DNA of 64,000 nt. Source: Atriophallophorus winterbourni. Taxonomy: Eukaryota > Platyhelminthes > Trematoda > Plagiorchiida > Microphallidae. The position numbers were made by a program, and so were the translations under genes. The notes under the pieces were generated by a model. The model saw only the letters and a list, made by a program, of their open reading frames with translations, made no database searches and was not told where the DNA came from. Shown here one piece after another: positions 44,852 through 56,129 of this stretch (positions are counted from its first letter, which is position 1; each line of letters opens with the position of its first letter). The DNA is taken from NCBI GenBank assembly GCA_013407085.1, contig JACCGJ010010471.1, positions 1-64,000 of the forward strand, in the 5' to 3' direction.

Positions 44852-45714
44852 TCAAGGTAATTCAAGATTTTTAATGGACTAAAATGCAACAAGCTTAACA
44901 ATAACCATAGGATGCTAAAAATTTAAATGTAAGTGTACAGGAATTGAATTAGGCAGTATATAAGTTTGCTTCCGTAACAAATTTCTTACGAGTTACCCAA
45001 GACACTTTATAGCTAATAATTTCTTAGTTCTACTCCGGATAACTAACTAGTTGTTGTGGTTGCAGTTGTGTGGTATAAAACTCGAGTTTTCGTCAAACTT
45101 CGAATCCATATAATTAGGGAATGTATTGTAATATGAGCCCGAATCCATGAAGAAGAAGAATTTTTGCATCCTGAAGACTGTTATTTAAGGATTAAAATTG
45201 TATTTTCCTGAATACTGTTGTCTGTTCGCTCACTCGTTCGGCACTATATACATAATCAAATAAAGGCACCGCTTGGTCACTCTTTCCCAGTGGTGACAGG
45301 TATTTTATATCTTCTACCGCTGTTGCTTCAAGCGTAAAGACGATGTCAAGGGTTGAAGGTTGGTCAGGACGCCGTCTGCAAGTTGGCTGGTCAACGTGGT
45401 AGTGCGGTGAAGCAATTTCGATATCCCCCTTGAATTTATGTTCAAACGAATGCAGTGAGTGTTCACTTGGTGCTATGGAGGGAACACGCTTAGGCACGCT
45501 TAGTCTTGTCTGGTGGAAGTTTTGCGCGGTACGATTTCCAGTTTGAATTGATAGCGAAAGCCATGTAGGTCGTTAGAAAAGTGATCTTCAGAGGACTGAA
45601 CCCATCGCCTTTGTAGTAGGAGGATTTAGGTATTCTAAGAGTGTCTACAACAATTGAGTTACGAGATCCATTGGCATCTGCAATGTATAACCATTGCTTC
45701 AGATCATGTTGCTT
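44852..45714 (-). mobile_element. CR1 copy K, 3' portion: internally deleted element, interrupted by copy L
   Basis: 3' tail and UTR at 44852-44975 match the end of copy F ('aaggtaattcaag', 'caacaagcttaacaataacc'). Then comes CR1 linker (44975-45190), an endonuclease remnant (45497-45192: SLHSFEHKFKGDIEI, QPSTLDIVFTLEA, LGKSDQAVPLFDYVY) and ORF1 (KQWLYIADANGSRNSIVVDT, TLRIPKSSYYKGDGFSPLKI). The whole RT and the N-terminal half of the endonuclease are missing. ORF1 continues at 48282 beyond copy L. Confidence 0.75.
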
Positions 45715-48281
45715 TGATTCAAGATTCAAGATTCGAGATTCAAGATTTATGGTTGAAAAAGCAATTAACTTTACAATAACCACAGGGTAGAAATATAGGT
45801 ACAAATGTATATATATAAGTATAAATAAAATTAAATCAATGGGACGATGATAGCTTATTAATAGTTTGGGGAAAAATTCGGATTAGCCCTCATATAATCG
45901 TCAAGTTTTGATTTGAATATAGATAAACTGTTTGAGCTCACCAAGTCGGAAGGTAGGGAATTCCAAGCAAAGCACACACGTACCGAATAAAAATACCTGC
46001 GGCAGTTGCGTTTGGAATGTGGTATTTCCAACTTGCAACCATGGCCACGGCTGTTGCTGGAAGTTCGGAGGTGGAATAATATATTCAGGGGGTGGGAAAC
46101 AGTAGTGAGTATTTTGTATGCTAGAATGAGATCACCTCGCATTCTCCTTTGTGCAAGTGTCCTCATTTCCAATCGTCTGAGTCGCTTGGCGAATGGCATA
46201 TTTTCGAGACCAATGACAAGCTTAGAAGCTCTCCGGTATATGCGATCCAGGAGTAAGATGTCTTTTTGGAGCCATGGTGTCCAGGCTTGTGCGGCATAAT
46301 CTAGAACCGGGTGTATATATGTATTCATCATGAGAGGAAAACACCCCGGGGAAAACGTCCAAATATCCGCCGTAACATGCCGAGTAGCCGAGGCGCGCTT
46401 TTGTAAACGGTTTCACATTGTAGACCATTTTTCAAACTGCAGCAAATCCAGACACCGAGGTCCTTTTCTTATTCGGTGTACTCCAGGTTTATGTCGCCGA
46501 GCTTGTATGGATAGGAAAAGCCAAGCTCACGACCAATCTGAATCATCTTCGACTTTTGCATATTCAATGACAGTTTATTTTCAGATGACCAGTTTAACAA
46601 AGCACTCAAATCGTTTTGCAGCAAGATACAATCGTCTGCATTTCTGATTTGCCTCCATACTTTTATATCGTCAGCAAACAAAACCATCTTACTATCATTT
46701 AGTTGTGGTATATCGTTCATATAGACTAGAAACAGTATTGGTCAAAGCACTGAGCCTTGTGGAACTCCGCTAGTGGCATCGATGTTCTTCGATAATAGGC
46801 CGTCCACACGAACTCGGATGTGTCTGTTCCTATAGTCTTCCAACAACACCATGTTTCTTTAGCTTGTTCAAGAGTAAATTGTGATCAACTCTGTCGAACG
46901 CTTTAGAAATGTCCAGGTAACACGCATGAATACAGCCCCCCGCTTCTACAATCCTCGTCCAATCGTCTAAGCTTGTCAGCAAATTTGTTAGACAAGAGCG
47001 ATTTCTGCGAAATCCATGTTGGGCAACTGCTAAAAGTTGATTCGTTTCCAGATGTCGCACGATTTCTGCGGTTATTATTCGCTCAAAAACTTTTGATACC
47101 GAAGACAGCAAAGTCACCGGCCTGTAATTTTTAACATCAGAACGGCAACCACCTTTGTAAATGGGTATTGTTTGTCCCAGTTTCCAGTCTTGTGGCACTA
47201 CGCCAGCTTGGAGCAAATTATTAAACATGTAAGATAGAGGTTCAGATAGCTGCGCATGACAAGTTTTGAGCAGCTTTGGAGTTATCTCGCTGGTCCTGGA
47301 GATTTCTTTACGTTTAATTTTCGTAAGTGCTGTGCTACCACCATCGGAGTAATCAATACTTCACTCAAGGTCGGTCGGTCAAGTCGAACGATTGGTTCCT
47401 GATCAGGCACTATGGATTTCGGCGCAAAAACTCCGTCATAAAAGTCTGCTAACAGGTCAGCGGTCTGATTTATGGATTCTGTGAAGCTAGGCGAAGTTTT
47501 TAGGGCAAAGACTCCTGGTTTAATATTTGTTCTATCGTTTACAAGTCTATACAAGAGCTTCGGATTCTGGTGCATCTGAGAAACCAATTGTGATTGGAAC
47601 GCTTGTTTATCATCTCGAATTAAGCTGATAACTTTGTTTCGCAGTCGTGTAAATTGTGCCCAAGAATCAGCTGTGTTGGTAGCCTTGTGAAACTCCCACG
47701 CTACTGCCCTTTGTTTCATCCACTTTTTAGTCCTGTTTCGTAGTAAAAATTTATTTCGTTGAGACATTTTCTTCAAAGCAAACATTGAATGTTCCTCCAA
47801 TATAGATTTGAGGTGCTGTAAGAGAGATCGCCAATGACTATCCGGATCGGAGTAATCCAGTTGTGCGAACTAGTGCTTTGTAACTCGGCACACAGCGCAC
47901 GGTAGTTCACCATTCTGACGCATTTTTCTCGTCACTATTGCGCCTAGCGCTACAAACGTACTCGAATTCTAGGACAACGTGATCGCTTCGTCCGATCGGC
48001 GGTTTATAAACGATAATCTCAACAGCTAAGGGATCTGATGTAAGTATAAGGTCCAAGGTAGACGGCTGGTCTAATCCCCTTATACGAGTAAATCCAAAAA
48101 CGTAGTTATAAAGGGATGCGTAATCCAAAACGGCTCGAAGTTCATTTTCAAGTGTCTCTAATGGATGATCATTCCGGCTATAGAGCTGGGGAAAGTTGAA
48201 ATCCCCCATTATTAATATTTTAGTATTGTATCGCGTTGTTACATAGCGCAAAGCATTAATAAGTTTATTGTTTAGGTTCCG
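45715..48281 (-). mobile_element. CR1 copy L, 5'-truncated, nested inside copy K
   Basis: The tail of GATTCAA units (45715-45748) marks the 3' end. Upstream on minus lie the ORF2 tail, RT, linker and endonuclease C-terminal half, ending at about 48281 in NKLINALRYVTTRYNTKILI. On both sides the sequence is ORF1 of copy K (VTENVDVVSAS on the right, QHDLKQWLYIADA on the left), so L was inserted into K. Confidence 0.8.
45858..48251 (-). pseudogene. CR1 copy L: ORF2 remnant (endonuclease C-half and RT)
   Basis: Frames: 48251-47907 (ILIMGDFNFPQLYSRND, QPSTLDLILTSDPLA, IGRSDHVVLEFEYVC), 47800-47282 (RTKKWMKQRAVAWEFHK, NPKLLYRLVND, KKSPGPAR), 47228-46830 (YRPVTLLSSVSKVFERI, QHGFRRNRSCLTNLL, CYLDISKAFDRVDHNLLL), 46720-46469 (VLFADDIKVWRQIRN) and 46331-45858 (MNTYIHPVLDYAAQAWTPWL, HSKRNCRRYFYSVRVCFAW). 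Catalytic residues persist, while four frame breaks exclude a product. Confidence 0.85.
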
Positions 48282-48640
48282 ATGCTGATACTACATCAAC
48301 ATTTTCGGTGACACCGAGGAAAATTAAACTACGTGTATTAGGCTGGTCTCGACAAGTGGAATGACCTTTTCCTTCCCACCAGGGTATGTCGGCTTGGATG
48401 CGTTAGGTCAAACCGGGACAAGAACTGAGTAGATACGCTTTGAGGATGACTTCTTCCATTACAGATTTGGTTAGCAATCTCACACTTAATAGGCACGCCC
48501 ACTCTACGTGTGGGGAGCTTTTACGCCGAGTTGAGCGCTTCATCGAAGTAGGTACTAAGGATTTCAAACCCATTTGTGTGCAGAGCTCAGTCCATTACTT
48601 GAGCTCATGTGTTTGTCTTGTTGAAAATAGTGTAACTGTC
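48282..48640 (-). mobile_element. CR1 copy K, 5' portion (ORF1)
   Basis: On minus, RRKSSPHVEWACLLSVRLLT, MEEVILKAYLLSSCPG, IQADIPWWEGKGHST and RSLIFLGVTENVDVVSAS align with ORF1 of copy F (LLKITVRSERDLENILL, WWERARK, RSIILLGVPEADEAT). It is the upstream continuation of 45490-45714. The right limit is uncertain. Confidence 0.62.
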
Positions 48641-48644
48641 GACT

Positions 48645-49745
48645 CCGGTACATAAGTGAATTTGGAAGTAACCATGCGAAATTGCCGAGTAGGGTCAGAT
48701 TGTAAATTTCCCGTGCAGACGGCGGGCGATATACTACTCCCAAAACACATTCTTCGCCGTTAGCTAATCTGACTGAGCACCAGAGTTCATCCCGTAGCAA
48801 GATGACTAGATCGGTGATCTCACGGCACAGAAGGTTTTGGCTATAATACAAAGCTACTTCTCCTTCACTCGTTTCACGGTCATGGCGAATAAATGGCATG
48901 CCTGGTAGTTCTAGTTCACTATTTTTGTTGAGTCTATAGCCACGTTTCCGTAACTGCGATGATGTCTGGTGAAAATGCCAGAAAAACGACATGCAGTTCA
49001 CCGATTTTGTTGCCCAGACATTATGCTTTGATGTAGAGGCATTTTATAGTAGATCTTCTCAACAAGGATGGGGTGTGGGAAATGGGGCTAGCGGAGTGTA
49101 GCATATCTGTTAGGCCGACACCTCCAGAGTCGGATTCGAGGGTTTTTGCTTGCAAGGATGAATGATCGTTTTGAGGTTGTACTGTTGTAATACAGTAATC
49201 TATAGAGTCAGCCGCGTTTGTTTCTGACACGTCAAATTCTGATTAACTTGGTGGTGTTTCTATTGGACGCTGTGTTGCGTCTATCTGTCCAATATGAAGT
49301 TTCTATTTGATTAGTCTAAGTTCTCGTGGCATTAGTCTACAGCCACTTTCCCAGCGAGTTTTGACCTTGTCCAACACATCTACACGCAAGAACATTTTTA
49401 ACGGACTTAGGACCGATGCCAATATAATTAATAGATATTAGATGCGGAATGTGTCCGTCAGAACTACGTCATGCAAGCCAAGAATATCACTGAGGAATCT
49501 CCATTGTAGGTGATCGTGTTTGCGCTGCACTGCTTTACCAGTTGCTTCATCAGCTTCTGGGACTCCCAAAAGTATTAAACTTCGATCATCCCTCTGCTTC
49601 GTTTGGGCTTGTTGTTGAGGTTTTAGAGCCCTTTCCCACCAGGGCACATAAGCGAAAATCCTTGCCGTGGTCTCCAAACCCTCCCTACGCAGGAGGCAGT
49701 TGACCGTGATTTTGAGCAGTCTTGGCTGGTCCAGTTTTGCTGTGT
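48645..49745 (-). mobile_element. CR1 fragment: ORF1 and endonuclease start, 3'-truncated (copy M)
   Basis: Very similar to 31815-32940 of copy F. Frames 49677-49438 (ORF1: WWERALKPQQQAQTKQ, RSLILLGVPEADEATGKA), 49230-49021, and 49001-48564 (endonuclease: ELELPGMPFIRHDRETSEGE, VALYYSQNLLCREIT, CVLGVVYRPPSAREIYN). GGG of the GGGVALYY block reads GEV here. The fragment stops at about 48650 with no 3' end, so it was cut by rearrangement, not by normal 5' truncation. Confidence 0.8.
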
Positions 49746-50400
49746 TTAATGGAGGGTGAAAAATTTCACATTAAAAATTTATCCATTTGAATTTAAATGA
49801 TCGTCTTATCATTCATCTCAATCATACACACACCACGTGTGATGGAAATACATACAAATATGCAATTTTGTTTCAAGCCTATGAGTTTAACCCTATCCAC
49901 ATGTGTGTGAGTACGTGTAGTTGAACAAGTTGGTCTTGCCAACCCTATCACACAGTGGCTTACAAGTTCAAACCCTTCAATTTCAATGTAATTAAGGGTG
50001 TGTATGTCATTGCGAATTATGATATTGTGTGGTTAAAGTTTTGCTCATGGTTTCAGCCGTTTTGTTGTCGCCACAGAAGTCTTCGATTTGATCGGCGAGC
50101 CATTCGGATCGCACATCTACCACATCCATCCATAACTCCTGTTGCAGTTACGTCAAATCATTTTAAATACGTTTGTGCATGATTCGTTTATCAATGGTCG
50201 TTATCATTTTAGCTATCCTCCATATGATTTCAGAAGTTTTATGACTGCTATGGTTGGTATACCAGCCAATTTAGATGTTTCATTTGGTTATAAATACTAG
50301 AATTCGACACGAATCTTGTGGTTTGAACTGAATAACAAGCGCAACTTGTTTACCATTCTTCCACTGTTTCAAGCGCACGCAAACAGTACAAAAACGGTCG
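49746..50400. other. Unassigned spacer
   Basis: No gene recognised. Two short similar stretches (gtgatggaaatacatacaaa near 49838 and gtgatggaaatgcatgcaaa near 50406) suggest an old internal repeat. Confidence 0.4.
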
Positions 50401-51235
50401 TGGGGTGATGGAAATGCATGCAAACGGTGCTTGACTTTGATTATGTATGTAGTGCCGAACGATTGAGCGAACATAAATAGTCTTCAGGAAGATACAATTT
50501 CAATCCCTAAATATCAGTCTCCAGGATGCACACATTCAAGAGTTTTGATTTCATGGATTCTGGCTCATATTACAATACATTTCTAAATTATTCTAATTCG
50601 GCGTTTGACGAAATCTCGAGTTTTATACCATACAACTGCAACCACAAATACCAGTTTGTTATCCGGAGTTGAACTGAGAAATTATTAGCAATAAAGAGAG
50701 AGTATTGGGTAACTCATAAGAATTATGGTACGTAAGTAACTTGGAATCGACTCTGTGAGATAAGGAATCACGTCACAACTCTTGTAAGATAAGATCGCAT
50801 GCAGTTCCAATGGAACACTCTCAAAAAAAGGGAAAAGAATCCAGAGTTTCTCTACAAGATAGTATGTGAGCGATAAAGAATCAAACCAGGCATATTCTCT
50901 GTACAAACCCCTTAAGGGATTGACTCACTCCGCCTAAGTTACCGCCGATGTTTTAGCAACGACTTATTCACTTGTCTTCAATCCTAAGCGTTGTATCCCA
51001 TATGAAGTTTTTTTCCAAATTTGCCTCGTTTGGAATAATTAAGTGAAATGACTGTCAATGAATATATGGTTGGGCGGGAACTTTGTCAACTAAACGAAAT
51101 GGAGTACCTGGTGCATACAAAATTACCCCCGCCATACTTCGCAGGTGTCGCATTGCTTTGACTGCTCCTCTCACACGCTAATTCAGTCTCAGCCGACATG
51201 GAGGAAAATACCACCGCATTAGAAAGCAGGGATGA
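50400..51235 (+). mobile_element. CR1 fragment: endonuclease end to RT entry (copy Q)
   Basis: On plus, pieces in changing frames read VLDFDYVCSAERLSEH (endonuclease end), EYWVTHKNYGT and RNHVTTLVR (linker), KNPEFLYKIV and RIKPGIFSVQTP, LTHSA/VTADVLATTYSLVFNPKR, GAYKITPAILRRCRIALTAP (RT entry). 50390-50716 is the inverted relative of 44985-45300 in copy K. It ends at 51235, exactly where the second chimeric repeat begins, and its last ~58 bp are repeated at 52021-52082. Confidence 0.68.
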
Positions 51236-53165
51236 TTTCTATCTAGTCTAAATCATATTACCTAGTCACTAGCGATTTAAACTGCATCCGTGTACATGCG
51301 TTCAACGAATGAATGATTGTTATGCCCCAGTACATCTACTTATCGATATCTTCACTCTGGTCAGGTAAAACCTAGAACCTGATTACTGACTGAGCGGCTC
51401 ACTTATCATTGATCAACACTCGAGTCAATTTCACTGGCTATTTTTCAGATTTTCATAGGGTGATAGCAATTTTTCGGTTCATCGAAATTATATACATATA
51501 GTTTATTTATTGTCTTTATTTTCTCCTCGATTGTGAGCCTAGTTTTATGAAGGACTTCAAATGCTTAGAAAGACTGTAGTTGATTATGATTGTGAGCAGC
51601 GTACAAATCCAGTTTAGTGTCCACGTCTAATGAGCGTACAGAATATTATGGACAGATTAGTGCAGTTATGCTTGTGAAGTCAGCGAATTTCTCGTTTGCG
51701 TTTATGTCATAGACGCTCACGATGGCATCCTGGTATAATCACGAATCATTTTCGACAACGTCGTGCTTGTCTTAGTGTTATTTTCGCTTTTTTCATAGTA
51801 CGACTTAACAAAATTTCTTTACTTAATATTCTACCTTAAATTTAACAACTTCAGTGCATTCACGAGTTTAAACTCTGACAGAAGCTACTGCACCTAGTAA
51901 TACTATAGAGTCAGGTGGTGAGAATCGGATGATTTATTTCATGTGATAAATTCTAATGATATATCAAGTTTCGACAAGTGATGAATAACATAAAATACTA
52001 TAAATTATATTCGATTATGCGCTTATTCAATCTCAGCCTACAACAAGGAAAAATACCAACGCATTTGAAAGCAGGCATGATAACTCCTATTTATAAAGGT
52101 GGTAGCCGTTCAGACACAGTAAAGTATAAGCCGATAACTCTACTTCCGGTGCTCTCTAAATTAATGGAACGCATTGTGACTGCGCGCATAAGAGAACATT
52201 TTGAAAACCAAAATATTTTTACTGCAGCGCAACACGGTTTTCGAAGAAATCGTTGCAGTTTATCTAACCTTCCTACAACGTTCGAGGATTGGACCAAGGC
52301 ACTAGACGAAGGTGTGGCTGTACATGCTTGCTACATCGATTTTTCCAAAGCTTTAGATAGAGTCAACTATGACATTCTAAAAATATCTCGAAGCTTATGA
52401 AATAACGGGAATGTTGCTGAATTGGTGAAGGGACTATCTGATAGATACGTCTAAGTTCGCGTGGGCACACCCTCTCTAGAAAAAAAGACGTCACCACTGG
52501 AGTTCCGCAATGATCGGTGCTTGGAGCTCTTCTGTTCTTGGTGTATATGAACGATATTAAATTATGGAAACGTATCAGGTCTGTTAATGACTGTTCGGCA
52601 TTACAACCGGACCTGTGCATCTTATTTCGTTGGTGCGAGTCAAATGAGTTACCATTTAACTCTGCGAAATTTAAAATGCTCCGTCTTGGAAAATCTCTGC
52701 ACCACGCATATCAGCTTGGCACGCAAGATCTCGTCTGGACCACCGCAGAAAAAATCTTGGTATCTGGGTGTCGTTTACCCTTAAGCCTGGACATCATTGC
52801 CGGACAGTGTACAATAAAGCCTGTCGCATCTTGAGTCTTCTAAAATGGATATTCAAGATTTTCACGCTGAGGATGGATGTCGAACTACTTGACAGGATGT
52901 ATCATAGTGTGACAAAGTTGGTCACCCGATGCAGAAATTTACCTTTCAATTAACGAATGTTAAAACTAAATCTACTCAATTGTACCCAACCATTGTTGGC
53001 TTTCAAAATCTTACATACTGAAAACGATCCCCTAAAACACTTGTTACAGCCCAATGGCTTTACTCGAACAAAATATCCAAAGGCTTTAAGCATTCCGCAT
53101 TCTCGATTGGATATTCGTCGTATTTTTTCTGGGTCAAAATTTGTTTCACTTGGAACTTAAGCGGT
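51236..53165 (+). mobile_element. Chimeric repeat copy 2: unknown module joined to CR1 RT (copy N)
   Basis: 51236-52018 matches 11199-12010 of copy 1 with few differences (a ~24 bp deletion near 51410 is the largest). CR1 follows from about 52021: frame 51978-52400 with LFNLSLQQGKIPTHLKAGMI, YKPITLLPVLSKLMERIV, QHGFRRNRCSLSNL and ACYIDFSKALDRVNYDIL (AFD has become ALD). 52517-52834 and 52768-53160 carry later pieces. The FADD segment is deleted: the frame jumps from VYMNDIK to LWKRIRS. It ends at about 53160 without the CR1 3' UTR. Confidence 0.75.
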
Positions 53166-54631
53166 TTTCTGTGTGGTTGATTAAAAATCGAGTTTTACAA
53201 AATATTCCGCCTACGCTTACGTTAACTCCAATCAAAATTTGCTGACCGAAATTTTGGCACGTGCATGTAGATGTGTCGAGATGACTATGATGTGCGTTCA
53301 TCCACACCCACCGAACTGCCTATAGCTGAAACTCCATCAATAAACTACTGGCGTATGGTTAGGATGTGATTGCGCCACTTGCATAATTGTTGTTGGACAT
53401 TCAGTCATCACTACCTACTAGATTGCCTTCTTTTTACGCGACACACACATTCTCCCTGAATTCACGAAAGTTATACTTGCCGTCTTTCGATCAGCACACG
53501 AAAATGACGGCGGTATAATTTGAATTAACCCCACAGTATGTCGTTTTCTAGTTCAACACACGAAAGCACGTGACTGGTGTGTTGGGCCAATTGGTTCAAC
53601 CTACGCCGCTCAACTATCATTGATTGTGGCAAAAATGAATACGTGGAAGTATCGAGAAGAAAACCAATGTGTTAATGCCTTCGAAGAACGAAATCGGAAC
53701 CAATAAAAATGATGGAAGTTCAAACAGAGAGATTCAATCGTCTTAATGTTTTGCATTCTAAAAGTAACGTGTATCCGTTCAATAAATCATTGCTCACTTT
53801 AATTATTTTTCCTTTACGGCTGTGCGCGGTTTCGACTTAGGTAAACAGCAAAGCTACATTTTAAATGATGAAGGAAAATATTTAGGTTAATTTGTTCATT
53901 TGAGAAAAAAACAAAACAACTATTGAGGAAAAGTAACTTGCAAATACTATGAGGATCGCGATTTACAATATGCATACAATGAAATCGACAAGTTAACTCA
54001 GTCAAGTTCATCCGGTCGAACAATGATATTCTACTTCGTATCAGGTTTCGGGCAAAATAGGAGCGATTCAAGATTCGAACTCATTAGAACGAGCGTTTCC
54101 CACAATCCCAGTCGTGAAATTCATTTTAATGACCTTATTGTTATTCAGGTACAATGTGAGCAAATTGTAATTTTGGTTCCCTGTTTACTTAAATCTATCG
54201 TGATCATAACCTTGAATCTGAAAACGGATCTTGAAGACGACTTGGGGTGCGAGGCAGTGCTAGAGGTAGCGTGAAATTGCTTTTCGGACCTCTGGTTTTA
54301 CGAATGCTCTAATTCGCGGTTGATTCCTTGTCAACTTCTCGGCGTATGTTGTGTTCGTGTCGTATTTTTTTGTTTTTCGTTAGCTTTACATTTCATTTAT
54401 GATTAAAACATTACGTGTACTGTAAGCGAGGGTATGAATATATTGAAATATTTTTGTGGGAAGCGGGACATTAAATAGGTTAAGAAGCGCTTCTTGACTA
54501 TAAATCACAATCCAACTAGTCCTCTGATGATTCGCACAAATCAAGTAAAATAGTGGGGACATTTAAAAAAAAAGTCCAATATAGCTTTTGGATTATAAAT
54601 TAGATTTTTCAGATATTGTTAATACTTATTT
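53166..54631. other. No recognisable gene
   Basis: Only short unrelated frames (for example 54023-54274 on plus). No repeat or RNA gene recognised. Confidence 0.4.
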
Positions 54632-55019
54632 TGATTGTATTTGACAATCAATTAAACGTCTCAAGTTGAGTGACGCGCAAAATCCCAGAGGTATATCAGA
54701 ACCCAAAGCGGATTTGTCTATAAATGCGGTACTGTATTGAGGCAATCAAAATATAGTAAAAACATACCTCAAATATTGGGGTCAACCGGGTAAATCCGGG
54801 TCAATGTCAAAACAATATCGTGTACGTACCAAGTTACGTACACGAGTCAAAATCAAATCACGTTCAGATGTCCAACCGTCCCACGCAATCGAGATTACGA
54901 CAAATTGTGCGCAGTAAATCAAGGTCAAAATAAGCAAAAGGGTCCGTAAAGCAATATGATAATGACAGGTCAGAAAAACAGTGTGGAAGGCGACATTGAC
55001 GGAACAGAAAGAAGCAACA
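54632..55019 (-). repeat. LTR (3' LTR in minus orientation) of the small LTR element
   Basis: 388 bp with TG/CA ends. It shares 'gacgcgcaaaatcccagagg', 'caaccgggtaaatccgggtc' and 'cattgacggaacagaaa' with the right repeat, with only scattered substitutions. Confidence 0.72.
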
Positions 55020-55071
55020 CCGCCCCCCAAAGCCAGCATGGCTTTCGTTCCACGCGGACTTTCTGTTCCTT

Positions 55072-56027
55072 TCATCCTTCATCAGATCTGCACATGTCAA
55101 TCGAATGTATTTTGTCATTAACAAGATTTTGCTCCGATGCACACACACGGGAATTCGAATCAGCATAAATACTGATCACGTCGACTGGTGACACTTCATA
55201 GTTCGATGTATCACCACCGCAACCTTCCGGACTGTTCCACCGATCACGTGAAATGGACATATCAGCAGCTCGGCCAGGTCCCCCGTCAAATCCGGAATCA
55301 AATACCAGTTTCGTGGGAATATCCAGATATGTCTTCAACAGACCAGATCGCGTCGTCAATTTAGTCTCAGTAAAATCATTGGTCAAATTATCACGATTAT
55401 AACAAGACGAAATAAAACAGGCAGGACGTCCACAACTTTGTGAGAAAGGCTGAATCGTGACAAAGTCATCAACATCTGCAACGGGTGCCTTTCGATCAAA
55501 CACATCAACCGAAATTTCTGGTTCACCAGAGCTATTGCAGTCAAACCTTTGGATATTTGGGATTGGACGACAGGTCGATGTGGTCGTGGTGCAGTGGTTA
55601 TGTACTTCGCTGGGGGGAGTGAGGTCCCAGGTTCGAACCTTGGTGGCGACAATATTTCCGAAATAATTTTCGTCATCGGTAAGAAGTCTCAGCATTCTTT
55701 CTAAATATAGTTTTCTAATTTTTCTCTCCTTTATCTCAATTTCAATTTTATCGATAGCGATTTCCTGCTCTAATTTTCTCCTCTCTCTTGCTTTTCTTTT
55801 TCTTTCCATTTCGTCGAGTCTTGCCTCTGCTGGTTCAGCGAAACCATTTCGTCGAGTCTTGCCTCTGCTGGTTCAGCGAAACGGTGTCCGAATGTTTGCA
55901 AAGATTGGGAAAATGAACTGCGGGGAGAGTCATTAGTGAAAGTGTCCTCAGGAAAGGTATCAAAAATCAAATCCAACTCAGCAGAGACTTTGTTCTCGAG
56001 CGACATGGTAAAATCTTTCTTGAGCAT
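55072..56027 (-). pseudogene. Gag-like ORF of the small LTR element, split by a 38-bp tandem duplication
   Basis: Frame 56027-55770 (85 residues: MSLENKVSAELDLIFDTFPE) overlaps frame 55809-55072 (245 residues). They are put out of register by a perfect tandem copy of a 38 bp unit at about 55808-55883; with one unit the reading frame would be continuous. After the junction comes a charged coiled-coil stretch (ERKRKARERRKLEQEIAIDK, then EIEIKERKIRKLYLERML). The C-terminal part is polar with CysGly motifs but no proper CCHC knuckle. I cannot assign a family; gag is inferred from position between LTRs. Confidence 0.5.
55583..55650 (+). ncRNA. tRNA-like sequence with pol III A and B boxes
   Basis: The segment has TGGTGCAGTGG (a full A-box match) and GGTTCGAACCT (a full B-box match) about 30 bp apart. 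A T arm CCAGG/TTCGAAC/CTTGG pairs, as do five bases of an anticodon-like stem (ACTTC/GGAGT) with a seven-base loop GCTGGGG. The acceptor ends (GTCG/CGAC) pair over four bases. At 68 nt and lacking U33 it is unlikely to be a working tRNA; it looks like a tRNA-derived SINE head. It lies antisense within the gag-like ORF. Confidence 0.5.
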
Positions 56028-56129
56028 TCCACTGCTATACGATTGCTTGAAAATGTCGAATCAAAATTCGGGAAGACGGATGAACACTCCGAATTAATTG
56101 AGCACTATGTAGTACTATTTGAGTACTTT

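Noticed and set aside
49838..50430. Repeated gtgatggaaatNcatNcaaa strings as a CRISPR or satellite array
   Set aside because: Only two dispersed occurrences; no array.
54782..55166. Minus-strand frames of 97 and 100 codons with leucine-rich stretches
   Set aside because: They lie across the LTR and repeat partly in the other LTR, so they are LTR sequence and not a gene.
55583..55650. A genuine tRNA-Pro gene (anticodon TGG)
   Set aside because: Position 33 is C not T, the acceptor stem pairs over only four bases, and the length is short; kept as tRNA-like only.
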